Below are positions 33,022 through 41,975 of a DNA stretch of 53,494 nt, one piece after another; positions within the stretch are counted from its first letter, which is position 1, and each line of letters begins with the position of its first letter. The notes under the pieces were generated by a model. That model had not been told where the DNA came from and did no database searches. It saw only the letters and a list, made by a program, of their open reading frames with translations. This stretch comes from an uncultured Candidatus Melainabacteria bacterium (GTDB taxonomy: Bacteria; Cyanobacteriota; Vampirovibrionia; Gastranaerophilales; Gastranaerophilaceae), in contig CAKVIM010000013.1 in the NCBI GenBank assembly GCA_934754775.1, positions 1 through 53,494 of the forward strand. The letters are read 5' to 3'. Made by a program: the position numbers and the translations under genes.

Positions 33022-33753
33022 GTGATAAATTTTTTTGGCAGATGTGTAGAAAATTTGTATAAGAGTATTTGCTATTTGCTGCAAGGACGCTCAAGAGTTT
33101 CCCACGTAGTGGCTCAAGCTGCTGCCATAAGTTACGATTCGCTTGTGATTTCGCTTGTGATTGCGTTTGTTTCAGCTGCTGTAATTGCAATACAAGTTTC
33201 AAAACAATTTTTGATGTCTGGAGCGGAAGCCTATGTAGGTGGCTCAATTGCAGTTGTTATGATAAGAGAAATTGCTCCGGGGTTTGTAGCTCTAGCTATC
33301 GGGGCAAGAGCGGGTACTGCAATCTCTGCAGAAATTGCTAATATGCAGGTAACTTCGCAAGTTGATGCAATAAAAACTCTGAAAGTCGACCCTGTCGGGT
33401 ATTATTTCGCCCCAAGAATACTTGCTGCTGCAATAACAGTTCCGATGGTAGTTCTGATTGCTGAACTTGTTGGAATTTTAGGCGGGTTAATGGTATCGAA
33501 TGCGACTATACATTTGCATCCTGCAAGATATATCAATTCTGTTTGGCTCTGGTTAAGTACAAAAGATATCTATATAAGCCTATTGAAAGGCCTTGTGTTC
33601 GGTGTTTTGATAGCTTTGGTTTGTGCAACCCAAGGCTATGACACAAAGGGCGGTGCTAAAGATGTCGGCGAATCTACAACAAAAGCTGCGGTTTTATCGA
33701 CTGTTTATATGCTGGTTGCGGACTTTGTTATCAATCTCGTCTTTTATTTGTAA
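33022..33753 (+). CDS. mlaE: MlaE-family lipid ABC transporter permease
   Basis: A 243-aa inner-membrane permease of the MlaE/TTG2B/YrbE family that moves phospholipids or other lipids between the membranes. Five or six hydrophobic segments and family patterns (REIAPGFVALAIGARAGTAI, about residues 79-98, and EIANMQVTSQVDAIKTL) are present. GTG start at 33022 with AAGGAAAG 6-13 nt upstream. The partner ATPase (MlaF) and MCE protein (MlaD) are not in the window, so the system is dispersed, as in Cyanobacteria and plastids. Confidence 0.9.
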   Translation: MINFFGRCVENLYKSICYLLQGRSRVSHVVAQAAAISYDSLVISLVIAFVSAAVIAIQVSKQFLMSGAEAYVGGSIAVVMIREIAPGFVALAIGARAGTAISAEIANMQVTSQVDAIKTLKVDPVGYYFAPRILAAAITVPMVVLIAELVGILGGLMVSNATIHLHPARYINSVWLWLSTKDIYISLLKGLVFGVLIALVCATQGYDTKGGAKDVGESTTKAAVLSTVYMLVADFVINLVFYL

Positions 33754-33754
33754 A

Positions 33755-33783
33755 TTGATAATAAGTTCTCCTTATGCTATTAT
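33755..33783 (+). promoter_or_regulatory. Promoter of the sigma factor gene
   Basis: TTGATA (33755-33760), 17 nt, TATTAT (33778-33783), with TG one base before the -10, making it an extended -10 as well. The predicted start is only about 6 nt before the ATG at 33796. Confidence 0.7.
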
Positions 33784-33795
33784 ATCTTGTGTATT

Positions 33796-34590
33796 ATGGC
33801 TGATAAAAAGAATGAGCAGAAAACTTATGAACTGGTTAACGGATGGTTAGATGATTACCATTCCAGTTCTGATAAATATAAAAAGGCAAGGGCAAAGGCT
33901 CTTATCGTGACGAGAATGTTGCCTATTATTAAACGTATTGCAAGAACGATTGCAAGACGTTCTTACGACCCTATTGAAGATATGGTTCAGGCGGGTTCTA
34001 TTGGGCTATTGAAGGCGATTGACAGTTATTCAAAAGAAGTAAACGATAATTTTAAGATTTATGCAGGTTATTTGATAATCGGCGAGATGAAACACTATCT
34101 AAGAGATAAACTTAATACAATAAGGGTTCCAAGACATATTCAGGAGCTTTCTTACCGTATTAATACATTTACAAGCACACTTACGTTGGAAGAATTGAAC
34201 GATTTGACAAATGATGATGTTGCAGAAGCATTAAATGTGTCTAAAAAGGACGTCGATTTTGCCTTACAGGCTGATAGAAGAAAATTAACGCTTTCTCTGG
34301 ATGATATTTATGCCGCTGATTCTGATAATTTGAGCTACGAAGAAGTTATTGCTGATGATAATTATAAAGAAGTGAGAGAGCTGGAAGACGCAAAGATTGT
34401 GCTTAAAGATGTCATTGAGCAGTTGCCGGATGAGTTCCGTGATGCTGTTCGACTTTATTATTACGAAGATTTGAACCAAAAAGAAATTGGCGAAAGACTG
34501 AATTTGACGCAAATGCAGGTTTCAAGAAAACTAAGAAAGGCTTTTAGCTTGCTTTATAAAATGATTGCTGATAAAAAAACAGAGGTTTAG
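33796..34590 (+). CDS. sigF: Group 3 sigma factor, SigF/SigB-like
   Basis: A 264-aa alternative sigma factor with regions 2, 3 and 4. Region 2 shows PIEDMVQAGSIGLLKAIDSY and YLIIGEMKHYLRD; the linker VPRHIQELSYRI is of the SigB/SigF kind rather than FliA. Region 4 ends LNQKEIGERLNLTQMQVSRK. In Cyanobacteria, SigF controls pilus and motility genes. Here a prepilin peptidase gene starts at the base after the stop codon, supporting that role. No anti-sigma factor is adjacent. ATG at 33796 is chosen; a TTG at 33787 would precede it. There is no Shine-Dalgarno sequence, so the mRNA is near-leaderless. Confidence 0.85.
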   Translation: MADKKNEQKTYELVNGWLDDYHSSSDKYKKARAKALIVTRMLPIIKRIARTIARRSYDPIEDMVQAGSIGLLKAIDSYSKEVNDNFKIYAGYLIIGEMKHYLRDKLNTIRVPRHIQELSYRINTFTSTLTLEELNDLTNDDVAEALNVSKKDVDFALQADRRKLTLSLDDIYAADSDNLSYEEVIADDNYKEVRELEDAKIVLKDVIEQLPDEFRDAVRLYYYEDLNQKEIGERLNLTQMQVSRKLRKAFSLLYKMIADKKTEV

Positions 34591-35490
34591 ATGGATATTT
34601 TTCATTATTTATTGTTTTGGATTTGCGTAATCGGATTGTGCTTAGGAAGCTTTTTCAATGTTGTTATATTACGCTCTTTGAGTAATGAGAGTATTGTTTT
34701 TCCTGCTTCAAAATGTCCAAAATGCAGTCATAAACTCTATTTTTGGCATAATATTCCGCTCGTTTCATATATTTTGCTGGGCGGAAAATGTTATTTTTGC
34801 AAAGAAAAAATCAGCATGCAATATCCGATAATTGAGCTTTTGACAATGATTTTGTTTGGAATAAGCTTTGTTAAATTTGGGATTAGCGTGAAAACGCTTT
34901 TTGTTCTGTTTTGGATTTCAGCTTTTATAATTATGACAATGACTGATTTAAAGGCAAAACTTGTTGATTGCAATATTGCAATTGCAGTCGGAGTCAGTGG
35001 TTTGATATATAATTTTATAGCATTTGGTAAAGTTGGTCTTTTGTATGCTGCAGCCGGAATGCTTGTTGGCGGTTTGGTTTTGGAGCTAATTGCACGCTTG
35101 GGATACTTATTTGTGAAACAAAGAGCTATGGGCGAAGCGGATACATATGTAGCAGCGGCTCTTGGTGCTGTTTTCGGCAAGGGAATTCTTTGGGTGCTGT
35201 TATATGGGCTGATTGCTTCAATGATAATTATTGTTCCGATGTTTTTGTATAATCAATATAAAATGAATAACAAAAAGACCTGCATATTATCAATTTTGTT
35301 CATTCTCTCTGTTTTGATATTCAAACTTGTTGTGCAGAATTATTTTTCTTTAGCAGCTCTGGTTATAATTGGTGTAATGCTTTCGGTTTCTATTATGCAG
35401 GGAATTAAGCAAGAGGAAAGTCGTATTTATTTGCCTTATGTTCCGGCACTTGCAGCTGGTGCTTTGTACTTTCTCTTCTTTTCTGTATAA
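34591..35490 (+). CDS. pilD: Type IV prepilin peptidase
   Basis: A 299-aa aspartic membrane protease that cleaves and N-methylates prepilins. The N-terminal zinc-binding pairs CPKC (about residues 42-45) and CYFC (about 67-70) and the two active aspartates, in MTDLKAKLVD (about 113) and GEADTYVAA (about 180), are visible, with about seven membrane segments. It directly follows the sigma factor gene with no gap, so they are one operon. Confidence 0.92.
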   Translation: MDIFHYLLFWICVIGLCLGSFFNVVILRSLSNESIVFPASKCPKCSHKLYFWHNIPLVSYILLGGKCYFCKEKISMQYPIIELLTMILFGISFVKFGISVKTLFVLFWISAFIIMTMTDLKAKLVDCNIAIAVGVSGLIYNFIAFGKVGLLYAAAGMLVGGLVLELIARLGYLFVKQRAMGEADTYVAAALGAVFGKGILWVLLYGLIASMIIIVPMFLYNQYKMNNKKTCILSILFILSVLIFKLVVQNYFSLAALVIIGVMLSVSIMQGIKQEESRIYLPYVPALAAGALYFLFFSV

Positions 35491-35497
35491 TTAAACT

Positions 35498-35881
35498 ATG
35501 AGTGTATCGTATCCGAATCAATACAGAAATTATTGTGTATTTGATATTAAAGAAAGAAAAAGTTTGGGACAAATCGAGGCGTCTTTAAAGTCGCCAAAAT
35601 CTGAGGCTGAAGTCTTGGAAGACTTGTATACCCTAAATCTTATGCTGGATGAGGGGAATAAGGATGTTGCGAAATTATATCCGGTGCTTTCGCAGTACAA
35701 TTACTCAAAATCGCCGAATATTCAGACTTTTTTGGCAGGAATTTATCGCAAAACAAAAGTTCCTGACGCATTTGGACCTTTGATTGCAATGTTAATTCAG
35801 AACTCAATCGAGCCGCCTAAGAATTGCAACTTCGACCCCAACGAGGAAATTGGTGGAGCAATACTTGATTATTTAGCCTAA
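35498..35881 (+). CDS. Unknown 127-aa protein
   Basis: A soluble, mostly helical protein with no domain that I recognise. It opens MSVSYPNQYRNYCVFDI and has a leucine-rich middle. TATAAT (35486-35491) ends 6 nt before the ATG, with TTGTAC 16 bp further upstream, and there is no ribosome site, so transcription probably begins at or next to the ATG even though pilD ends only 7 nt before it. Confidence 0.65.
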   Translation: MSVSYPNQYRNYCVFDIKERKSLGQIEASLKSPKSEAEVLEDLYTLNLMLDEGNKDVAKLYPVLSQYNYSKSPNIQTFLAGIYRKTKVPDAFGPLIAMLIQNSIEPPKNCNFDPNEEIGGAILDYLA

Positions 35882-35889
35882 CTTTTGGT

Positions 35890-36426
35890 TTAAGCGTGTA
35901 ATCCTTCACCTGCAGCCAATGCTTTGATGTTAAGTGGCAACAAATCTTTTTTCTTAGCACCGAGAACTTTTTCTACACCCTTTGCTAAATATTCTTGAGA
36001 AACAATTTCGCACGCAGAAGAAAGTACGCCTAGTGATACGACGTTTGTAACTTTGCTTGTGCCTAAATCGTTTGCGAGTTTTGTCATTGGAGCGAAAACA
36101 TATTTTATATCGCTTCTAGGTCTCGCGTCTGCAACAAGCGTAGAATTGGCAACTATTGTGCCACCTTTTTTAACTCTTTGTACAAATTTATCAAAAGATT
36201 GTTGGTTCAAAACGATTGCGTAATCTGTGTCTTGCTTGTGAACAGAGCTTACTTCCGTATCGGAAACAACGATTTCGCAGTTTACCGTTCCGCCTCTCAT
36301 CTCTGCACCATAGCAAGGATACCAAGTAACGTTTTTACCTTCTAACATAAATGCGTTTGCAAGTACTGTACCGGCTAAAAGTACGCCCTGTCCGCCAAAA
36401 CCTGCAAATATAAAATTAGTTTCCAT
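35890..36426 (-). CDS. vorC: 2-oxoacid:ferredoxin oxidoreductase, gamma subunit
   Basis: A 178-aa gamma subunit with the GFGGQGVLLAGTVLANA opening (residues 8-24) and AEMRGGTVNCEI typical of the family. It is the last gene of a delta-alpha-beta-gamma operon that oxidises a 2-oxoacid with CoA to an acyl-CoA, reducing ferredoxin. Confidence 0.9.
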   Translation of the reverse strand: METNFIFAGFGGQGVLLAGTVLANAFMLEGKNVTWYPCYGAEMRGGTVNCEIVVSDTEVSSVHKQDTDYAIVLNQQSFDKFVQRVKKGGTIVANSTLVADARPRSDIKYVFAPMTKLANDLGTSKVTNVVSLGVLSSACEIVSQEYLAKGVEKVLGAKKKDLLPLNIKALAAGEGLHA

Positions 36427-36473
36427 TATAATCCTTTCGATTTTATGTATTTCTTTATATGCAATAAAGAAAT

Positions 36474-37211
36474 CTAAACTTCCTTAAATACTCCCAATGG
36501 GAATTCAGGAATCATCTCTGTTCTGATTCTTTCGTGTGCACCTTCCGGAGTCATATGCCAGTTTGTAGGGCAAGAAGAAAGTATTTCAACAAATCCGAAA
36601 CCTTTGCCATCAAGCTGAACCTGAAAAGCTTTTTTGATAGCTTGTTTTGCTTGATTTATGTGTGGAATAGAATCAAGAGCAACTCTGGCAGAAAATGCTG
36701 TTCCACTACATAAAGCGATATGCTCAGCGACTTTAATCGGGTAGCCGAAGTATTCAGCGTTTCTTCCTGTCGGTGAGGTTGTTGTAACTTGTCCCATCAT
36801 TGTTGTAGGTCCGAGTTGACCGCCTGTCATACCGTAAGTTGTATTGTTCAAACAGAATGAAGTAACATTTTCCCCTCTAAGTGCGGTGTGCATTGATTCT
36901 GCTAAACCGATTGACGCAAAGTCGCCGTCGCCTGAATAAGTGAATACAACTTTGTCCGGTCTTGCTCTCTTAACCCCTGTTGCTGACGCTAAAGCTCTTC
37001 CGTGAGGAGCTTCTACTGCATCAACATCAAGAAAGTCATATAAAAATACTGAACAGCCGACTGAAGTTGAGGTTATGATATCTTCTTTAATCCCCAATTC
37101 ATCAATAACTTCGCCGATTAATCTGATTGCGATGCCGTGGTCACATCCTGGGCAAAAAGTGTATCTAAAGTCTTTTTTGAATGATTTTGGAATACTAAAT
37201 ACTTGTTGCAT
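36474..37211 (-). CDS. vorA: 2-oxoacid:ferredoxin oxidoreductase, beta (TPP) subunit
   Basis: A 245-aa thiamine-diphosphate-binding subunit. FCPGCDHGIAIRLIGE (about residues 17-32) and the TPP motif GDGDFASIG with NNTTYGMTGGQ (about 93-122) are diagnostic. It overlaps the alpha gene by 17 nt. 2-oxoisovalerate or 2-oxoglutarate are the likely substrates; sequence alone does not decide. Confidence 0.92.
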   Translation of the reverse strand: MQQVFSIPKSFKKDFRYTFCPGCDHGIAIRLIGEVIDELGIKEDIITSTSVGCSVFLYDFLDVDAVEAPHGRALASATGVKRARPDKVVFTYSGDGDFASIGLAESMHTALRGENVTSFCLNNTTYGMTGGQLGPTTMMGQVTTTSPTGRNAEYFGYPIKVAEHIALCSGTAFSARVALDSIPHINQAKQAIKKAFQVQLDGKGFGFVEILSSCPTNWHMTPEGAHERIRTEMIPEFPLGVFKEV

Positions 37212-38274
37212 ACTCTTTTCTCCCTTCTAAAATGCTTTCAACGGAAGAAACGATTTCTTCAACGCTTAACCATTCGCCGCACGGTCTGTGTACCAAGTTT
37301 ACTTTAGATTGACCGTTTATTGCATATTTTACATCCTTAAACATTTGTCCCATGTTCATTTCAACTACAACAAAGTCTTTGCCGGCTTTAGCGAGTTCTG
37401 AAATTCTCTTAGCCGGGAACGGATTTAAAGTTACAGGTCTAAAACATCCGGCTTTAATGCCTTTTTGTCTTAGAACATTCATTGCAGCCTTGATATTTCT
37501 TGTCATTGAACCAAATGCCGTAAGGATTATATCAGCATCATCCGTATTAAATTCTTCAAATGTAGTTTCATTTTCAGCAATAACTTCGAATTTTTTATGC
37601 AAATCGTAGATGTGCTGAATCTGATTTTTTTCGCTCGGAGCACAAGAATAAATCGCTCTGGATTCTCTTCCCCTAGCTCCTGTTAGTGCCCAAGAAGAAA
37701 CATCAACTTCCGGATAAGGGTAGTCGCCAAAGCTAGCAGGTTCCATCATTTGTCCCAAAAGCCCGTCTGCTAATAAGATAACAGGGTTTCTGTATTTTTG
37801 TGCCAAATAAAACGCTCTGTACGTTAAATCAACGCATTCTTGAACTGTGGAAGGAGCAAGTACAATGATTTTATAGTCGCCGTTCCCGCCGCCGTAAACA
37901 GCTTGGTTGTAATCTCCTTGAGCCGGATAAATATAACCTAAACCAGGACCGGTTCTCATAACGTTTACAAGTACTACCGGCAACTCGTCTGCGGCTGCGT
38001 AGGACAAAGCTTCTTGCATCAATGCTACCGCACAAGAAGATGATGAGGTCATAGCCTTAACACCGGTTGATACAGCACCCATTACCATATTAATAGCAGC
38101 AAGTTCGCTTTCAGCACATACGTAAGCTCGTCCGAGTTCTTGCATTTTGCCGCTCAAATATTCTCCAATTTCTGTTTGTGGAGTAATCGGATAGCCAAAA
38201 TAGCATTGGCAGCCTGCATTAACTGCAGCTTGAGCTATTGCATAATTTCCTTTTATTAAAACTTTTTCTGTCAT
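37195..38274 (-). CDS. vorB: 2-oxoacid:ferredoxin oxidoreductase, alpha subunit (VorB/KorA-like)
   Basis: A 359-aa alpha subunit with NAGCQCYFGYPITPQTEIGE (about residues 18-37), AESELAAINMVMGA and the SSSSCAVALMQEAL segment. It is not fused to the gamma domain. Together with delta, beta and gamma it forms a four-gene enzyme of the VOR/KOR type. The ilvE gene 5 kb away makes 2-oxoisovalerate plausible. Confidence 0.92.
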   Translation of the reverse strand: MTEKVLIKGNYAIAQAAVNAGCQCYFGYPITPQTEIGEYLSGKMQELGRAYVCAESELAAINMVMGAVSTGVKAMTSSSSCAVALMQEALSYAAADELPVVLVNVMRTGPGLGYIYPAQGDYNQAVYGGGNGDYKIIVLAPSTVQECVDLTYRAFYLAQKYRNPVILLADGLLGQMMEPASFGDYPYPEVDVSSWALTGARGRESRAIYSCAPSEKNQIQHIYDLHKKFEVIAENETTFEEFNTDDADIILTAFGSMTRNIKAAMNVLRQKGIKAGCFRPVTLNPFPAKRISELAKAGKDFVVVEMNMGQMFKDVKYAINGQSKVNLVHRPCGEWLSVEEIVSSVESILEGRKEYATSI

Positions 38275-38289
38275 TAGTTTCTCCGTTTT

Positions 38290-38345
38290 TAGTGAATAAT
38301 GATTAGTGAGTGGACGTTATTAAAATCTATTCACTCTTCACTATT
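38290..38345. repeat. Imperfect inverted repeat between delta and alpha genes
   Basis: AGTGAATAATGATTAGTGAG and a downstream CTATTCACTCTTCACTATTC form about 20-nt imperfect arms around a short A/T-rich loop. A related TAGTGAGTGG sequence is at 143-152. It could be a REP-type hairpin that adjusts mRNA stability between the delta and alpha genes. Confidence 0.5.
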
Positions 38346-38347
38346 CG

Positions 38348-38557
38348 CTATCTATATACTTCTGTTATTGCCATATCAGGACATCTTTTTGCACACATTG
38401 CACAACCTATGCATTCACCATTCGGGTCGTCGAATTCTACCATAAAATCGCCCAATCTGTTGGTCTTATCGCTTTTTTTGATAAGTCCTTTAGGGCAAGT
38501 TGTGGTGCAAATGTAACAAGACTTGCATCTGTTATTATCAATTACAATTTTTCCCAT
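38348..38557 (-). CDS. vorD: 2-oxoacid:ferredoxin oxidoreductase, delta (ferredoxin) subunit
   Basis: A 69-aa ferredoxin-type subunit with two 4Fe-4S motifs, CKSCYICTTTCP (about residues 11-22) and CIGCAMCAKRCP (about 49-60). The start is ATG at 38557 with AGGAG 5 nt upstream; a longer reading by six residues has no support. It is the first gene of the operon. An HLR1-like site lies about 55 bp upstream, between it and flagellin. Confidence 0.9.
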   Translation of the reverse strand: MGKIVIDNNRCKSCYICTTTCPKGLIKKSDKTNRLGDFMVEFDDPNGECIGCAMCAKRCPDMAITEVYR

Positions 38558-38611
38558 CTCTACTCCTATCTTCATGGAAAATTATAGCACTAATGCGTTT
38601 TTCAAACCTCT

Positions 38612-38629
38612 AATGTAACAATTTGTAAA
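38612..38629 (-). promoter_or_regulatory. HLR1-like direct repeat between vorD and fliC
   Basis: On the minus strand TTTACAAA TT GTTACATT, a perfect HLR1 match. It lies about 100 bp upstream of the flagellin ATG and about 55 bp upstream of the vorD ATG, so it may act on either divergent transcript. Confidence 0.5.
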
Positions 38630-38730
38630 TTTATGTTCTTAAATTGGTTATTAAATTTTGATGTGTGGAATTAAAAAAATATGAGATGCAAGGACGCATC
38701 ATGTAGGACAAGCCAGAAAGGAGTATCAAC

Positions 38731-39585
38731 ATGGCACTAACAATTAACACAAACCTCTCATCAATGATTGTTCAATCAAACTTGAGCAAAGCAACATCTT
38801 CATTGAACAACGCAATTGAAAGAATGACCACCGGTTACAAGATTAACCACGCATCAGACAACGCAGCAGGTTATTCAATTGCAAGAAATTGGGAAACTCA
38901 ATTAGGTTCACTAGACGTCGCAGCAGACAACGCAGCAACTGGTGCAGACATGATGACAACACTGGAAGACACTTATTCTCTAGTTTCTTCTCACCTACAA
39001 CGTGTTAGAGATTTGACCGAACAAGCTGCAAACGGAACTTATGGTTCAGATTCATTAAAAGCAATTAAATCAGAAATTACAGCAAGACTTGATGAAGTTG
39101 ACCGTATCGCTGCAAACTGTGAATTCAACGGTTTGAAGATGATGGATGGTTCAATGGGTGATATTAATCTTCAAGTTGGCTTATATAGTGGTGCTGATAG
39201 CCAAATCACTTTGGATGCTTCTTTGTTTGAAAAAGGTGATATCAAATCATTGTTTAAAGAAGATAAAGCTGATTTAGCAGAAAAATGTGCAGGTTTGAAA
39301 AAAGGTACTGCAGCAAGTTCAATGCTTGACAAGATTGATGAAGTAATCAATGAAATCTCTGGTCGTGTAACAACATTAGGTGCTGCACAAAACAGAATTG
39401 ATTCTGCAGTTGAATCAATCGGTGTTCAAACAGAAAACATCACATCTTCATTGTCAACATTGAGAGATGCAGATGTAGCAGAAGAATCTTCAAACTACAT
39501 CAAGGCTCAAATCCTTCAACAAGCTTCAGCAACTTTGTTGGCAACAGCAAACCAAACTCCAAGCATTGCATTGAACTTACTATAA
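38731..39585 (+). CDS. fliC: Flagellin
   Basis: A 284-aa flagellin with both conserved D0/D1 ends: N-terminal MALTINTNLSSMIVQSNLSK and NAIERMTTGYKINHASDNAAG, C-terminal RDADVAEESSNYIKAQILQQ and ending SIALNLL. The variable middle (about residues 140-215) is very short, giving a thin filament subunit. AAAGGAG precedes the ATG. The leader carries a GATGC/GCATC hairpin (38685-38700). No perfect sigma-28 box is found upstream, unlike at 5137 and 29680. No other flagellar structural gene is in the window. Confidence 0.97.
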   Translation: MALTINTNLSSMIVQSNLSKATSSLNNAIERMTTGYKINHASDNAAGYSIARNWETQLGSLDVAADNAATGADMMTTLEDTYSLVSSHLQRVRDLTEQAANGTYGSDSLKAIKSEITARLDEVDRIAANCEFNGLKMMDGSMGDINLQVGLYSGADSQITLDASLFEKGDIKSLFKEDKADLAEKCAGLKKGTAASSMLDKIDEVINEISGRVTTLGAAQNRIDSAVESIGVQTENITSSLSTLRDADVAEESSNYIKAQILQQASATLLATANQTPSIALNLL

Positions 39586-39611
39586 TTTTGAGGGATACAT
39601 TTACCCTGTTT

Positions 39612-39643
39612 AAAGCAAGGACTCTAAAAGTCCTTGCTTTTAT
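39612..39643 (+). terminator. Intrinsic terminator of fliC
   Basis: AAGCAAGGACT pairs with AGTCCTTGCTT around a five-base loop, followed by TTAT. It makes flagellin a single-gene transcript. Confidence 0.85.
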
Positions 39644-39677
39644 GTTATAATAAGAATGAGAATAGTATGAGGTATTT

Positions 39678-41975
39678 ATGTACGAAGAGTTCCCTTTTGA
39701 GTTAGATGATTTTCAGAAACAAGCATGTGAGTGTATATCGGAAGGGAAAAGTGTTGTAGTTTGTGCCCCGACTGGTGCCGGTAAGACTGTAATTGCACAA
39801 CACGCAATACATTGTGCCTTGAGGGAGGGTAAAAAAGTTTTTTATACAACACCTCTGAAAGCTCTTTCAAACCAGAAATATAATGATTTTTCAGAAAAAT
39901 ATGGTTCTGATAAAGTCGGGCTTTTAACGGGCGATACATCAATAAACAGAGGCGGACAAATCGTTGTTATGACGACAGAAGTCTTTAGAAATATGCTTTA
40001 CGGCACAAATTTCGGTTCTGTTTCAGATAATTTGAAGGATGTAAGATACGTAATTTTGGACGAAGTTCATTATATGAACGACGAACAGCGTGGTACAGTA
40101 TGGGAAGAAAGTATTATTTACTGCCCGACAAATGTTCAAATTGTGGCACTTTCAGCAACTGTTGCGAACGCTGACAAGCTTACTGAGTGGATTAATACAG
40201 TTCATTCAAAAACTGAACTGATTAATACTGATTTTCGTCCGGTGCCTTTGCGGTTCTATTATTTTGATTCTTCGCAGCCAAATACTTTGCTTCCGCTTTT
40301 GACTCCAAGCGGAGCTTTGAATAAAAAAATTAAACCGGAGAAAAAAGTTTTTCAGAGGGGGAAAGCTGTACAGAAGAGAAATACCGTAAAAGATGTCGTG
40401 AGAAATTTGCATGACCAAAACATGCTTCCGGCTATATATTTTACTTTCTCACGTAAAAAATGTGATGAGCAGATGGAAAAATGTGCTTCGCTTTGCCTTG
40501 TAACTCCGCATGAACAGGAGCAAATCAGAAAAATTATTGACGAATATATCGCTGAAAACCCGTATTTGTACAAAAATAAGCACATCGAATATTTGCTTCA
40601 AGGCGTTGCATCCCACCATGCCGGCTTGCTTCCGGGATGGAAAGTTTTGGTTGAAAAACTCTTTCAAAAGGGACTTATAAAAGTCGTTTTTGCGACAGAA
40701 ACATTGGCAGCAGGGATAAACATGCCGGCTCGTTCAACTGTAATCAGCTCAATCAGCAAAAGAACAGATAGCGGACATCGAACACTTACACCGAGTGAAT
40801 TTTTGCAGATGTCAGGCCGTGCAGGACGTCGTGGTATGGACGAAATCGGTTATGTTGTAATTGTTGGCTCTCCGTTTCAAACTCCGGAAGAAGTTGCAGA
40901 ACTCGTTTTGAGTGATGCTAATCCGCTTGAAAGCAAGTTCTCGCCTAGCTATTCAATGGTATTAAATTTGTTGCAAAGATTCTCCCTTGAAGAAGCGAAA
41001 GAACTTGTGTTGAAAAGCTTTGGGTATTATTCTTCTAATTCAAGAATGGAGCCTTTGATTGTGCTTCATGATGAGATTGACGAAAAAATTAAAGAGTGCA
41101 ATTCTTTTGTTTGTTACTGCAAAAGAACTAATGAGGATTTGCTGGAATACAATAAAATCCGAGATATTTATGTTCAAAACAGACGAGTTTTCAAGACTAT
41201 TCAGAAACAAGAAAAGAAGAAAAACCGTCCTTTGAGCGAGGAAGCTGCTGAATTTGGACGCCAAACCAAGCAAATGCTTGAAAAAATGCATTCTTATCAG
41301 TGTGATACTTGCAAACTTTTCAAAAAACACATGAAGAATATTGATTTGTTGAACCGTTACGAATCAAAACGTAAGGCCCTAGATAAAGAAATCGAGCGTC
41401 AAAAGGATATTTTCTGGAATAAGTTTTTGGCACATAGGTCTGTGCTTTTGGATTATGGGTATATAAAAGACGATTATCCGACAGAGCGTGGGGTTACGAT
41501 TTCGCAAATCCGCTCTGAAAACGAGTTATTTTTGGCTCAAGTAATTTTCTCCGGTGTGCTTGAAGGGCTTACGCCTGCGGAGCTTGCAAGTGTAGTTTGT
41601 GCAATAACAACAGAGGATATGCGAGCTGATTTGTATTCACAATTACCACTTTCACCGACTGTAAGAAAACGATTGAATAAGATTAAAGATATTCGAAGAG
41701 AGTTGGATAAAAAACAAAAGAATCACGATGTAGAAGACCCGATGTATATAAACGGTTTCTATTCACCGTTGATTGAAATGTGGGTAAACGGTTCTGAATG
41801 GGATGATATTATTGATCAGGTTGACATGGGTGAAGGTGATATTGTAAGATGCTTCAAACGTGTTATTGATGTTCTACGCCAGTTCTGTACGATAGCTAAT
41901 ATTCCGGAAGATTTGGTATTCACGGCAAGAGAAGCTATTGAAATGATTCAAAGAAGCCCTATTGACGTAGATTAA
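39678..41975 (+). CDS. Ski2-like DEAD/DEAH-box RNA helicase with DSHCT domain
   Basis: A 765-aa superfamily 2 helicase. Walker A PTGAGKT is at about residues 30-36, motif II DEVHYM at about 125-130, motif III SATVAN, and motif VI QMSGRAGRRGMD at about 377-388. The C-terminal 200 residues are DSHCT-like (SEWDDIIDQVDMGEGDIVRC). This Mtr4/Ski2 relative is usual in Cyanobacteria and Actinobacteria and is thought to act in RNA turnover or ribosome maturation. GAGGT lies 5 nt before the ATG. Confidence 0.92.
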   Translation: MYEEFPFELDDFQKQACECISEGKSVVVCAPTGAGKTVIAQHAIHCALREGKKVFYTTPLKALSNQKYNDFSEKYGSDKVGLLTGDTSINRGGQIVVMTTEVFRNMLYGTNFGSVSDNLKDVRYVILDEVHYMNDEQRGTVWEESIIYCPTNVQIVALSATVANADKLTEWINTVHSKTELINTDFRPVPLRFYYFDSSQPNTLLPLLTPSGALNKKIKPEKKVFQRGKAVQKRNTVKDVVRNLHDQNMLPAIYFTFSRKKCDEQMEKCASLCLVTPHEQEQIRKIIDEYIAENPYLYKNKHIEYLLQGVASHHAGLLPGWKVLVEKLFQKGLIKVVFATETLAAGINMPARSTVISSISKRTDSGHRTLTPSEFLQMSGRAGRRGMDEIGYVVIVGSPFQTPEEVAELVLSDANPLESKFSPSYSMVLNLLQRFSLEEAKELVLKSFGYYSSNSRMEPLIVLHDEIDEKIKECNSFVCYCKRTNEDLLEYNKIRDIYVQNRRVFKTIQKQEKKKNRPLSEEAAEFGRQTKQMLEKMHSYQCDTCKLFKKHMKNIDLLNRYESKRKALDKEIERQKDIFWNKFLAHRSVLLDYGYIKDDYPTERGVTISQIRSENELFLAQVIFSGVLEGLTPAELASVVCAITTEDMRADLYSQLPLSPTVRKRLNKIKDIRRELDKKQKNHDVEDPMYINGFYSPLIEMWVNGSEWDDIIDQVDMGEGDIVRCFKRVIDVLRQFCTIANIPEDLVFTAREAIEMIQRSPIDVD

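Noticed and set aside
38641..38700. Sigma-28 promoter for flagellin
   Set aside because: TAAA is present at 38640-38643, but the sequence 15 nt later has no GCCGATAT-like box; a similar TTGATGTGTG also occurs before the gene at 8518, without the right spacing.
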